A stretch of DNA of 31,227 nucleotides, from NCBI GenBank assembly GCA_934102055.1, contig CAKOSE010000012.1, positions 1 to 31,227 of the forward strand, written 5' to 3'. A program made the position numbers and the translations under genes. The notes beneath the pieces are model-generated. The model worked only from the letters and a program-made list of their open reading frames with translations. It was not told the DNA's origin and searched no databases. Shown here one piece after another: positions 14,248-21,279 of this stretch (position 1 is its first letter; the number at the start of each line of letters is the position of its first letter). Origin of the DNA: an uncultured Bacilli bacterium (lineage in GTDB: Bacteria > Bacillota_I > Bacilli_A > RF39 > UBA660).

Positions 14248-15783
14248 ATGGGAATTCTTACAAGTGCTAGTAGTACTTCTGTTAGTAGAGGTTATGATTA
14301 TTATATTGATGGGAGGGTTGATGGTGTTAATCAGCTTAATAATTCTGAATATGAGGGGTATGTGAATGGTAGCCTTGTTCATCCATATTATGTTAAGATT
14401 AATACAAAACATCCTCGTAAGTCATACTGTGATTGTCCTTATGCTGATGGAAATATTACTTGTAAGCATATGGTTGCTTTGTATTTTGAAGTTTTTCCTG
14501 ATGAGGCTGATGAGTGTGATGACTTTTTTGATGATGAGTATGATGATTTTTATGATGAAGAAGATTCTTTCTTTGAGAAACCTTTGTTTTTTGATAGGGT
14601 TTTAAAAAAATATATTAATAGTTTAAGTGTTCATGAGTTAAGAAGAGTTTTACTTACTGAGTTTAATGTTGATGAGGAAAGAACTTTTAATTTATATTTG
14701 AAAGATATTTATAAAAAGTATTTGCAAGATAATGGTGATGATTTAATGTTTTTGGATGATTTAAATAAGAGAATTAATGATTTAACAAAAGATTATGATT
14801 TTAATTATAAGAATTTTGATATAGAAATTTTAAGTGATGAGGAAAAGGAAAAGATTGAAAAGTTATATTTGAGAGATGATTTAAGGGATGAAATAGATAA
14901 GTTATTATTTAATGAGGAACTTTCTGTATATTCTTCTTTTAAATGGTGTGTGGATTTTTATAAAAAGAATAAAGATTTAGATAAGATTAATGATTTTTGT
15001 TATGCTCTTGAAAATTATTTTATTAAGTTGAAGAGTTGTTTTATTAAGAGTTCTGTATCTAAATCAAATGTTTTGATAGCAATTTATTTGTTAAAGGATT
15101 ATAGTGTTAAGGATTGTGCTTATTCGTTATTTGTTAATTCTAGATATTTAGATTATGTTAAATATGTTATAAATAATTATGATGATATATATGAACTTTA
15201 TAATGTTTATATTGGAATAATTGATAAGAATCATTTTAAAAACAAATCTTATATTCCCTCTGTTTTACATGAATTTGTTGATGCTACTAATTATGAGAAT
15301 GATGAAATTGTTTTTTCATATGAACTTTATAGCTTTATATGTCTTGGTGATATAGAATATTTAAAAATGCTTTCTTCTTTTGAAGAGAAGGAGAAGATTA
15401 TTAGTATTATAGAGGATAAAACTAGAGATGTATTTTTACTTATTAAGCTTTATAGATATTATGATGAAAAAGATAAGTTATGGAATTTGCTTGATAATAA
15501 TAAGTATAAATATTTACTTATTAATAATGTTGATATTTTAAAATGTAAGTATAATGATCAGTTGTATAGTTATTTTATTGATGAGTTTTATAATATTTTA
15601 AGTACTGGTAAGAATAGAAGTATTTATAATAGTGCTTCTAAATACATAGGTGCTATTTATAGGTTAAATGATGGTTCTAGTTTAGTAAGTGATATAATAA
15701 GTGATTTGAGGGTTTCGGAATATAAGAAGTGTTTTGCTTTGTTTGATGAAATAGATGATGTTATAAATAGAGAAATAGAGTAA
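14248..15783 (+). CDS. SWIM zinc-finger protein, function unknown
   Basis: A 511-residue soluble protein. At about residues 56-75 it has C-D-C-P-Y...C-K-H, the CxC...CxH pattern of SWIM zinc fingers, a small domain found in bacterial helicase-associated and DNA- or protein-binding proteins. A strongly acidic stretch (about residues 88-110, mostly Asp/Glu with Phe/Tyr) follows. The remaining 400 residues are rich in Asp, Lys, Tyr and Leu and look all-helical with no motif I recognise. ATG 14248 follows GGAGG at six bases. It is in line with the Fic gene (12-base gap), so it could be part of that module. No SNF2 helicase, the common partner of SWIM proteins, is nearby. Confidence 0.8.
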   Translation: MGILTSASSTSVSRGYDYYIDGRVDGVNQLNNSEYEGYVNGSLVHPYYVKINTKHPRKSYCDCPYADGNITCKHMVALYFEVFPDEADECDDFFDDEYDDFYDEEDSFFEKPLFFDRVLKKYINSLSVHELRRVLLTEFNVDEERTFNLYLKDIYKKYLQDNGDDLMFLDDLNKRINDLTKDYDFNYKNFDIEILSDEEKEKIEKLYLRDDLRDEIDKLLFNEELSVYSSFKWCVDFYKKNKDLDKINDFCYALENYFIKLKSCFIKSSVSKSNVLIAIYLLKDYSVKDCAYSLFVNSRYLDYVKYVINNYDDIYELYNVYIGIIDKNHFKNKSYIPSVLHEFVDATNYENDEIVFSYELYSFICLGDIEYLKMLSSFEEKEKIISIIEDKTRDVFLLIKLYRYYDEKDKLWNLLDNNKYKYLLINNVDILKCKYNDQLYSYFIDEFYNILSTGKNRSIYNSASKYIGAIYRLNDGSSLVSDIISDLRVSEYKKCFALFDEIDDVINREIE

Positions 15784-15802
15784 TGTTATGTTATTCTTTT
15801 CT

Positions 15803-15830
15803 TTGTTTTTGTACTAATTAATGATATAAT
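15803..15830 (+). promoter_or_regulatory. Promoter of the adenine methylase gene
   Basis: TTGTTT (15803-15808) and TATAAT (15825-15830) have a 16-base spacer, with TG in the extended -10 position, 26 bases before the ATG. Confidence 0.6.
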
Positions 15831-15856
15831 TATATGTATGAATGAGAGGTAATAGC

Positions 15857-16687
15857 ATGATAAAAGGAAAACCATTTGTTAAATGGGCTGGTGGGAAGAG
15901 ACAAATTATTGATAAGCTTAAGAAGTATGTTCCTGAGGAGTTTAATACTTATTATGAGCCTTTTATTGGGGGAGGTGCTCTTCTTTTTGAACTTTCTCCG
16001 AAAAGGGCTGTTATTAATGATTCTAATGAGGAACTTATGAATGTTTATAGATGTTTATGTGATGAGGATAAGTTTAAGAAGATGTGTAATGTTCTTAATG
16101 GTTATGAAAAGGAACATTCTGAGGAGTTTTATTATGAGATTAGGAATAAGGATAGGAATAAATCTTCTTATAATAGGTTATCTGATTATACTAGGGCAGC
16201 ACGTACTATATATTTGAATAAGGCTTGTTTTAATGGACTTTATAGGGTTAATAGAAAGAATGAGTTTAATGTTCCTTTTGGAAAAAAGACTAAGGTTAAT
16301 ACTTATGAGGGTGGTAATTTAATTACTGTTAGTAATTATTTGACTATGAATGATGTTACTATTCTTAGTGTTGATTTTGAAGAGGCTTTGAAGGGTGCTA
16401 GTAAGGGGGATTTTGTTTATTTTGATCCACCATATGATTCTGATAATGGAACTTTTACTAGTTATACTGAAGATGGTTTTGGAAAGGAAGAACAGAAAAG
16501 ACTTGCTAAGGTGTTTAAAGAACTTGATGAAAGAGGGGTTTATGTTATGCTTTCTAATCATAATACTTCTTTAGTTAATGATTTGTATAAGGATTTTAAT
16601 ATTCATGTGATTGATGCTAAAAGAAATATTAATTCTAATGGGAAGAAAAGGGGTAAAGTAAAAGAGGTTATTATTACTAATTATTGA
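15857..16687 (+). CDS. dam: Orphan DNA adenine methylase, Dam/DpnM type (probable GATC)
   Basis: A 276-residue methyltransferase that moves a methyl group from S-adenosylmethionine to N6 of adenine. It has the alpha-class order: KWAGGKRQ near the N-terminus, PFIGGGAL (AdoMet binding), FNGLYRVN...NVPFGKK (target recognition) and FDPPY with DPPY at 190-193. The end reads YVMLSN and LYKDFNIHVIDA...RGK. This runs close to Streptococcus DpnM, which methylates GATC, so the same target is likely. ATG 15857 follows AGAGGTAATAGC; the in-frame ATG five codons earlier overlaps that binding site. No restriction endonuclease or second methylase is adjacent, so it appears to be an orphan with a possible regulatory or repair role. 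Confidence 0.9.
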   Translation: MIKGKPFVKWAGGKRQIIDKLKKYVPEEFNTYYEPFIGGGALLFELSPKRAVINDSNEELMNVYRCLCDEDKFKKMCNVLNGYEKEHSEEFYYEIRNKDRNKSSYNRLSDYTRAARTIYLNKACFNGLYRVNRKNEFNVPFGKKTKVNTYEGGNLITVSNYLTMNDVTILSVDFEEALKGASKGDFVYFDPPYDSDNGTFTSYTEDGFGKEEQKRLAKVFKELDERGVYVMLSNHNTSLVNDLYKDFNIHVIDAKRNINSNGKKRGKVKEVIITNY

Positions 16688-16719
16688 AATAATATTTAGT
16701 TTTTGTTAATAATAAATAA

Positions 16720-16738
16720 AGGACATATGTTCTTTTTT
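16720..16738 (+). terminator. Short terminator after the methylase gene
   Basis: AGGACAT and ATGTTCT form a short hairpin with one wobble pair, followed by T5. The stem is weak. Confidence 0.5.
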
Positions 16739-16740
16739 AC

Positions 16741-16769
16741 TTGAAAAAGCTTTTGTTTTGTGATAAAAT
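16741..16769 (+). promoter_or_regulatory. Promoter of the pyruvate kinase gene
   Basis: TTGAAA (16741-16746) and TAAAAT (16764-16769) are separated by 17 bases, with TG in the extended -10 position. The start codon lies 28 bases further on. Confidence 0.65.
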
Positions 16770-16797
16770 TTTAATACATTTTAAGGAGGAGATATAT

Positions 16798-18201
16798 TTG
16801 AAAAAGACTAAGATTATAACTAGTATAGGACCTGCTAGTAATACTTATGAGGTGTTTAGAGAAATGGTTCTTAGTGGTGCGAATGTTGCTAGGATTAATT
16901 TTTCTCATGCAACTATGGAGGAAAGAGCTCAAGTTGTTAAGACTGTTAAAGAGGTTAGAGAGGATTTAGGACTTAGTATTGCTATTTTATATGATACTAA
17001 GGGACCTGAGTTTAGAAATGGAATGCTTGAAGGTGATGAGATTACTTTAGTTTCTGGTAAGACTATTAAGATTGTTAAGGAAGAGATTCTTGGGAATGAG
17101 GAGCGTTTTTCTGTTAATTATCCAGAGGTTCTTGATGATTTAAGAGTGGGAGATATTATCTTACTGGAAAATGGTCTTATGAAGATAAAGGTTATTGAGA
17201 TTAATTCTTCTTATGTTAATTGTGAGATATTAAATGGAGGGGTACTTGGTAATAGAAAGAGTTTAAATGTTCCTAGTGTTAAGCTTAATATTCCTTTTAT
17301 TAGCGAGGTTGATTATGAGGATATTGTTTATGCTTGCAGGCATGATGCTGATTTTATAGCGTTATCTTTTGTGTCTTCTAGGGATGATGTTTTGAAGGTA
17401 AGAGAAATATTAAAAGAAGAAAATAGAGAGGATATTAAGCTTATTTCTAAGATTGAAAGTATGACCGGTATTGATAATATTGATGAGATACTTGAGGTAT
17501 CTGATGGTGTTATGGTTGCACGTGGTGATTTAGGAGTTGAGGTTCCTATGACTAAGCTTCCTATTTATCAAAAGATGCTTATTGAAAAGTGTCGTGAAAA
17601 GGGAAAAATATGTGTTGTTGCAACAGAGATGCTTGAATCTATGAAGAAGAATCTAAGACCTACTAGAGCAGAGGTTTCAGATGTTGCAAATGCTGTTTTA
17701 GATGGAACAGATGCTGTTATGTTAAGTGGGGAAACTACTAGTGGTAAGTATCCAGTTGAAACTGTTAAATATATGGCTTCTATATGTGAAGAAGCAGAAC
17801 AATATTATGAAAAGTCTTTTCATAATAAAATGAAACCTGGTATTACTGAGACTATTGTTTCAAGTGTAGTACAAAGTTCTAAAGAGTTTGATATAAAAAC
17901 AATAGTAGCATCTTCAGTAAGTGGTTATAGTGCAAGAGGTATAAGTAATTTAAGACCAGATTGTTTTATTCTTGCAACTTGTACGTCAAAAGAGGTGGCA
18001 AGAAGTCTTACACTTAATTATGGAATAATTACTACAGTTGTACCATTTGTTCATAGTGCAGATGAAGTAGTAGAAATAGCAAGAAATGAAGCCGTTAGAG
18101 TATTTGATTTAAAAGAAGGAGATAAAATCCTTATAACAGGGGGATCTTCTAAAAACGATGAAAAGAGGATTACTAATTTCATGAAAGTTGAAGAAATATA
18201 G
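16798..18201 (+). CDS. pyk: Pyruvate kinase
   Basis: A 467-residue glycolytic enzyme converting phosphoenolpyruvate and ADP to pyruvate and ATP. Motifs in order: TKIITSIGPAS, ARINFSH, DTKGPE, the active-site SKIES, MVARGDLGVEVP, ATEMLESM, and PTRAEVSDVANAVLDGTDAVMLSGET. The C-terminal regulatory domain is standard, and the extra PEP-utiliser-like domain of some Bacillus enzymes is absent. The TTG at 16798 is chosen because AAGGAGG lies eight bases before it and the protein then starts MKKTKIITSIGP as in the family. Codon use shifts within the gene: Thr is almost always ACT in the first 270 codons, and ACA becomes common afterwards, as in the gene downstream. Confidence 0.96.
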   Translation: MKKTKIITSIGPASNTYEVFREMVLSGANVARINFSHATMEERAQVVKTVKEVREDLGLSIAILYDTKGPEFRNGMLEGDEITLVSGKTIKIVKEEILGNEERFSVNYPEVLDDLRVGDIILLENGLMKIKVIEINSSYVNCEILNGGVLGNRKSLNVPSVKLNIPFISEVDYEDIVYACRHDADFIALSFVSSRDDVLKVREILKEENREDIKLISKIESMTGIDNIDEILEVSDGVMVARGDLGVEVPMTKLPIYQKMLIEKCREKGKICVVATEMLESMKKNLRPTRAEVSDVANAVLDGTDAVMLSGETTSGKYPVETVKYMASICEEAEQYYEKSFHNKMKPGITETIVSSVVQSSKEFDIKTIVASSVSGYSARGISNLRPDCFILATCTSKEVARSLTLNYGIITTVVPFVHSADEVVEIARNEAVRVFDLKEGDKILITGGSSKNDEKRITNFMKVEEI

Positions 18202-18206
18202 TTTTC

Positions 18207-18235
18207 TTCTTTTTATTTTACAGAAATAAAAAGAA
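18207..18235 (+). terminator. AT-only hairpin after pyk
   Basis: A perfect 12-bp inverted repeat, TTCTTTTTATTT and AAATAAAAAGAA with a 5-base loop, begins five bases after the pyk stop. No T run follows on the plus strand, so it may be a weak terminator or a 3'-end stabiliser. Confidence 0.4.
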
Positions 18236-18250
18236 AAATAACAAAATCTA

Positions 18251-18279
18251 TTTTCAAAATAAAAGAATTATTATATAAT
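18251..18279 (+). promoter_or_regulatory. Promoter of the poly-G surface protein gene
   Basis: TTTTCA (18251-18256), a 17-base spacer and a perfect TATAAT (18274-18279), 38 bases before the ATG at 18318. This shows that the reading frame starting before the G tract is the one likely transcribed. Confidence 0.55.
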
Positions 18280-18317
18280 TAGTTTGTATAAAATAGCTAA
18301 GTAAAGAGATGATAATT

Positions 18318-20358
18318 ATGAAAAAAATAGATAAAAAAACTATAAAAAATGATGTAGATACTACGAACAAATATTCGTCTGGGGGGGGGGGCATTATATA
18401 ACTTTTTAAATAAAAATATAAAGGAATTTAATCCTTATATAATATCAACTTTGTGTATAATATTCTTAGTTTTAGTAGGTATTATCTCTTATAAAGTAAA
18501 TACAACATATGCAGTATTTACAGATACAATAATGGGTACTAAGACAATAGAAATAACGGTTAAGTTACCTAATTTAGATAAAAGTGGAGTAAGTGAACCA
18601 GAACTTGCCGAAGGAATGATACCTGTTTATTATGATGAAAGTACAGAAACGTGGAAAAAGGCATCAAAAGGTAATTCAAACAAGAAATATCAATGGTATG
18701 ATTATGATAATAAGATGTGGGCAAATAGTGTAACAGTATCATCAACAAATAGAAGTAAATATTTATCTGCAAATCCTGGAACAGAGATACCAATGGATGA
18801 TATTTTAACAATGCAGGTTTGGATACCAAGATATAAGTATAAAGTGTGGAATTATAATAGTAACACTATAACAACAAGTAAAGAACAAGAGATAGAAATA
18901 ACATTTGAAAATGAAACTGAATCAACTGGAGAAATAACATGTGAAGATAATATCCAAGGATCAAGTGGAGATGGAACAAGTGAAATATGTAAATTAAAAG
19001 CAACAAATGAAACATGTACAGATGATTTATGTAATGGAAAAACATATACCCATCCAGCCTTTACATTTGGAGGTAAAGAAATAAAAGGCTTCTGGATAGG
19101 AAAGTTTGAACTTACAGGAATAATAAGCAGCATTACAACAAAACCTAATTTGCGCAGTCTACGAGATCAAACAATAAGTTCATTTGAAACAAATATAATG
19201 AAAATGAAAAGCAGTGGTAATCAATATGGATTTAGTACATCAACGGATACACATATGATAAAGAATAGTGAGTGGGGAGCAGTAGCATATCTTTCTCATT
19301 CAAAATATGGGACATGTACAGATGGTACTTGTAAAGCGGTAAGCAAAAATAATAGTTCGAGTTATTACACAGGAATAAGCGGAGGAAGTTACAATGCTTC
19401 AGGTTCTGCTGATGGAACATATAAATATAATGAAATTAATATGATAGATGAAGAGATACTTGATGAAGGAATACCGATAACTCCAACAGTAACAAATGAT
19501 ACAACATATCCTTGGACTGAAACAGATGGTTTATATAAGAGTTCTAACCAGGGACAAAATTCTACTACAACTAATTTGAAGTTTAGTTTCACAGCACCAA
19601 CAGATGAAACATATTTATCATTTGACTGGAGTGTCTCAAGTGAAAGTTATGATTATTTATATTATACAATCACAAAAGCTGGAACAACTTTATCAGGTAC
19701 TGGAACAAGTACAAAAATAAGAGGAACAACTTTAGGAACATCTGAAAGTTCATTAACTTATAATAGTGTATCAAAAAAATTAGCTAAAGGTGAATATGTA
19801 TTAACATTTACATATAAAAAGGATAGCTCAGGAGCAAAAGGAACAGATACAGGATATGTGAAGAACATAAAGATTTTTCATAGTCCAACAGTAGAAAAAA
19901 CTGTTGTTCCAATTGGAGAAGGAAAAGATGGTCCGAGTGCTTCAACAACACATAATATATATGGAGTGTATGATATGAGTGGGGGAACGGATGAATATGT
20001 AATGGCTAATATGGTAAATACTGGTGGAACTACAATGATACCTAGTTCTTCAGGGTTTACAGATTCAACATATCCAGATGCTAAATATTATGATAAATAT
20101 AGTTATACTATTAGAGACCCTATTGTTGCATCAAGCAAACTAGGGGATGGATTTAAAGAAATTGTTAAAAGTCTTGCTAAAAATGGTACTAAACAATATA
20201 GATATGGTTGGTGGGGTGGAACAGTTTATTCTCCTTATTCACAAATCCCGTGGTTTATGCGTGGTGGTAGAGCTATTGTTGACGCATGTATTTTTAGTAC
20301 CAGTTATGAATATGGTTCTGGCACATATATTTCTACACGTCTCATAATAACTCCTTAA
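18318..20358 (+). CDS. Phase-variable surface protein, frame broken by a G11 tract (OFF in this sequence)
   Basis: ATG 18318 opens MKKIDKKTIKN and reads to the G tract, where 11 G give GGGGII and a TAA at 18399-18401: a 27-residue dead end. With 10 (or 13) G the frame continues A-L-Y-N-F-L-N-K straight into the long frame ending at 20358, giving about 679 residues. That protein has a cytoplasmic lead, a membrane helix at about 41-60, then NTTYAVFTD, like the start of SipW-processed TasA/camelysin-type proteins. The exterior includes an IPRYKYKVW motif, GFWIGKFE, HMIKNSEWGAVAYL and, near the end, GGTDEYVMA and WFMRGGRA, reminiscent of formylglycine-enzyme/C-type-lectin folds. A TTG at 18451 has no binding site, so rescue by internal start is unlikely. 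Codons are A-rich, unlike most neighbours. Sequencing error in the tract is the main alternative. Confidence 0.8.
18381..18391 (+). repeat. Homopolymeric G tract (11 G), probable slipped-strand switch
   Basis: Eleven consecutive G lie 63 bases after the ATG in otherwise AT-rich sequence. The three possible lengths modulo 3 put the ribosome in three frames, and only 10 or 13 G joins the two halves of the gene. Triglycine before the membrane helix would tolerate changes of three G. Confidence 0.85.
20203..20355 (+). other. C-terminal C-type-lectin-like segment of distinct base composition
   Basis: The last 51 codons of the surface gene encode YGWWGGTVYSPYSQ, WFMRGGRA, a Ser/Thr/Tyr-rich stretch and STRLIITP. 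This order (aromatic-rich, RGG, small residues, then a final S-x-R-[LV]) is that of variable-region ends in FGE/C-type-lectin-fold proteins diversified by retroelements. C-ending codons (CCC-like, GAC, ACC, GGC, CTC) cluster here but are rare earlier in the gene. No reverse transcriptase or template repeat is in the window. Confidence 0.4.
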
Positions 20359-20373
20359 TACTGTTAATAATTT

Positions 20374-20426
20374 AAGTCTTATAAGATTATAAATAGTTTT
20401 ATAAGACTTTTTCTTTTTTCTTTTAT
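20374..20426 (+). terminator. Strong terminator after the surface protein gene
   Basis: A perfect 11-bp stem, AAGTCTTATAA (20374-20384) with TTATAAGACTT (20399-20409), is followed by TTTTCTTTTTTCTTTT. A hairpin at this distance after a variable region is also a known feature of diversity-generating elements, but termination is the simpler reading. Confidence 0.8.
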
Positions 20427-20444
20427 TTGGTAATTTTTGCCAGT

Positions 20445-20473
20445 TTGTGTAAATGACTTGTATTTGGTATAAA
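20445..20473 (+). promoter_or_regulatory. Promoter of the small HTH gene
   Basis: TTGTGT (20445-20450), a 17-base spacer and TATAAA (20468-20473) with TG one base before it, 28 bases before the ATG. Confidence 0.55.
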
Positions 20474-20500
20474 ATATAGTACAATGTTATTGGTGATTAT

Positions 20501-20734
20501 ATGGAGAGAGAGTGTTTGTTACAGGAATTGGAATATGAGTTTATATGTGATTTTATTAGGCTTAGGAAGTCTTTTGGTCTTACTCAGAGGGAACTTGCTT
20601 TGATGAGTGGTGTTGTTCGTGAGAAGATTGCTAAGATTGAGACTTGTCTTAATTCTCCTCAGCTTAATTCTTTGATTAGGATACTTGAGCCTATTGGTTA
20701 TACTGTTAGGATTGTTCCTATTGATGGGGATTGA
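20501..20734 (+). CDS. XRE-family helix-turn-helix regulator
   Basis: A 77-residue protein made almost entirely of one Cro/C1-type HTH: IRLRKSFGLTQRELALMSGV, then KIAKIE and LNSLIRILEPIGYTVRIVP. The last phrase (GYTVRIVP) resembles HipB-like and phage-type regulators that pack a short beta strand after the HTH. TTGGTGATT precedes the ATG. The next gene begins one base after its stop, so the two are coupled. It could be an antitoxin or an autoregulator, but no known toxin domain is visible in the partner. Confidence 0.82.
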   Translation: MERECLLQELEYEFICDFIRLRKSFGLTQRELALMSGVVREKIAKIETCLNSPQLNSLIRILEPIGYTVRIVPIDGD

Positions 20735-20735
20735 T

Positions 20736-21236
20736 ATGTCTTATATTAAGAGTGGTATTGTTACTAGGATTGAGGTTATTTCTGGTAGTTGTTCTTGTCT
20801 TTCTGATTATTTTGATCTTGATCTTTTTGATAAGAGTGGTAATGTTTATTTATTGAAGTGTTCTGTTTTTAATGATAATATTTGTTCTTATAGGGAAGAG
20901 TATATGTCTTTTTGTGATGGGTTTTGTGATAGTCTATCTTCTTGTGAGGCTTATGTTTTGGAGACTGATGTTGGTGTTATGCTTGATTCTTTTATTTGTT
21001 TTTCTTGTGGGAATAGATCTTATTCTTTTGATGGTTTTTCTTATGTTTTTGATACTGATGAGTGTTATTTTAGGTATGGGGATTTTGAGTTTAGATTGTT
21101 TTTTGTTCCTGTTTTTTGGGATATAAATTATGTTAGTTGTGAGGATATTTCTTTTGTTAGTCTTACTGTAAATAGGTTGACACGTGGTGCTATGAAAAAT
21201 GTACTTAAGGGTGCTAGTTGGTTTACTGTGATATGA
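20736..21236 (+). CDS. Cysteine-rich protein of unknown function, coupled to the HTH gene
   Basis: I do not recognise this 166-residue protein. It has eleven cysteines, several in C-x-C or C-x3-C spacing (SCSC, FCDGFC, ICFSC), many aromatic residues and a basic C-terminal helix (NRLTRGAMKNVLKG). No signal peptide or membrane span is obvious, which makes disulfides unlikely and metal binding possible. ATG 20736 is taken as start with GGGG six bases upstream, inside the end of the HTH gene; ATG 20724 is an overlapping alternative. The one-base gap to the HTH gene suggests the two proteins act as a pair. The final codons fall in a short tandem duplication. Confidence 0.68.
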   Translation: MSYIKSGIVTRIEVISGSCSCLSDYFDLDLFDKSGNVYLLKCSVFNDNICSYREEYMSFCDGFCDSLSSCEAYVLETDVGVMLDSFICFSCGNRSYSFDGFSYVFDTDECYFRYGDFEFRLFFVPVFWDINYVSCEDISFVSLTVNRLTRGAMKNVLKGASWFTVI

Positions 21237-21257
21237 TTTTTTGGTTTACTGTGATAT
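21218..21257 (+). repeat. Two copies of a 17-base direct repeat, 23 bases apart
   Basis: TTGGTTTACTGTGATAT occurs at 21218-21234, spanning the last codons of the Cys-rich gene, and again at 21241-21257, where it supplies most of the -10 region of the patatin gene. Confidence 0.9.
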
Positions 21258-21260
21258 AAT
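21252..21260 (+). promoter_or_regulatory. Extended -10 promoter of the patatin-like gene
   Basis: TGA followed by a perfect TATAAT (21255-21260), 19 bases before the ATG at 21280. No good -35 is visible at standard spacing. Confidence 0.5.
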
Positions 21261-21279
21261 ATCTTTGAGGTGTTTGCAT

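Noticed and set aside
15857..16687. Complete DpnII-type restriction-modification system
   Set aside because: Neighbouring genes are a SWIM protein and pyruvate kinase; no endonuclease or second methylase is present.
18451..20358. TTG at 18451 as the true start of the surface protein
   Set aside because: No ribosome binding site precedes it, it would begin in the middle of the membrane helix, and the frame upstream (from ATG 18318) joins perfectly when one G is removed.
18201..20426. A complete diversity-generating retroelement
   Set aside because: No reverse transcriptase, accessory gene or second template-like copy is present in the window; only the C-terminal fold and hairpin are suggestive.
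20685..20735. Longer N-terminus for the Cys-rich protein
   Set aside because: It would overlap the HTH gene in another frame by 50 bases without a binding site.
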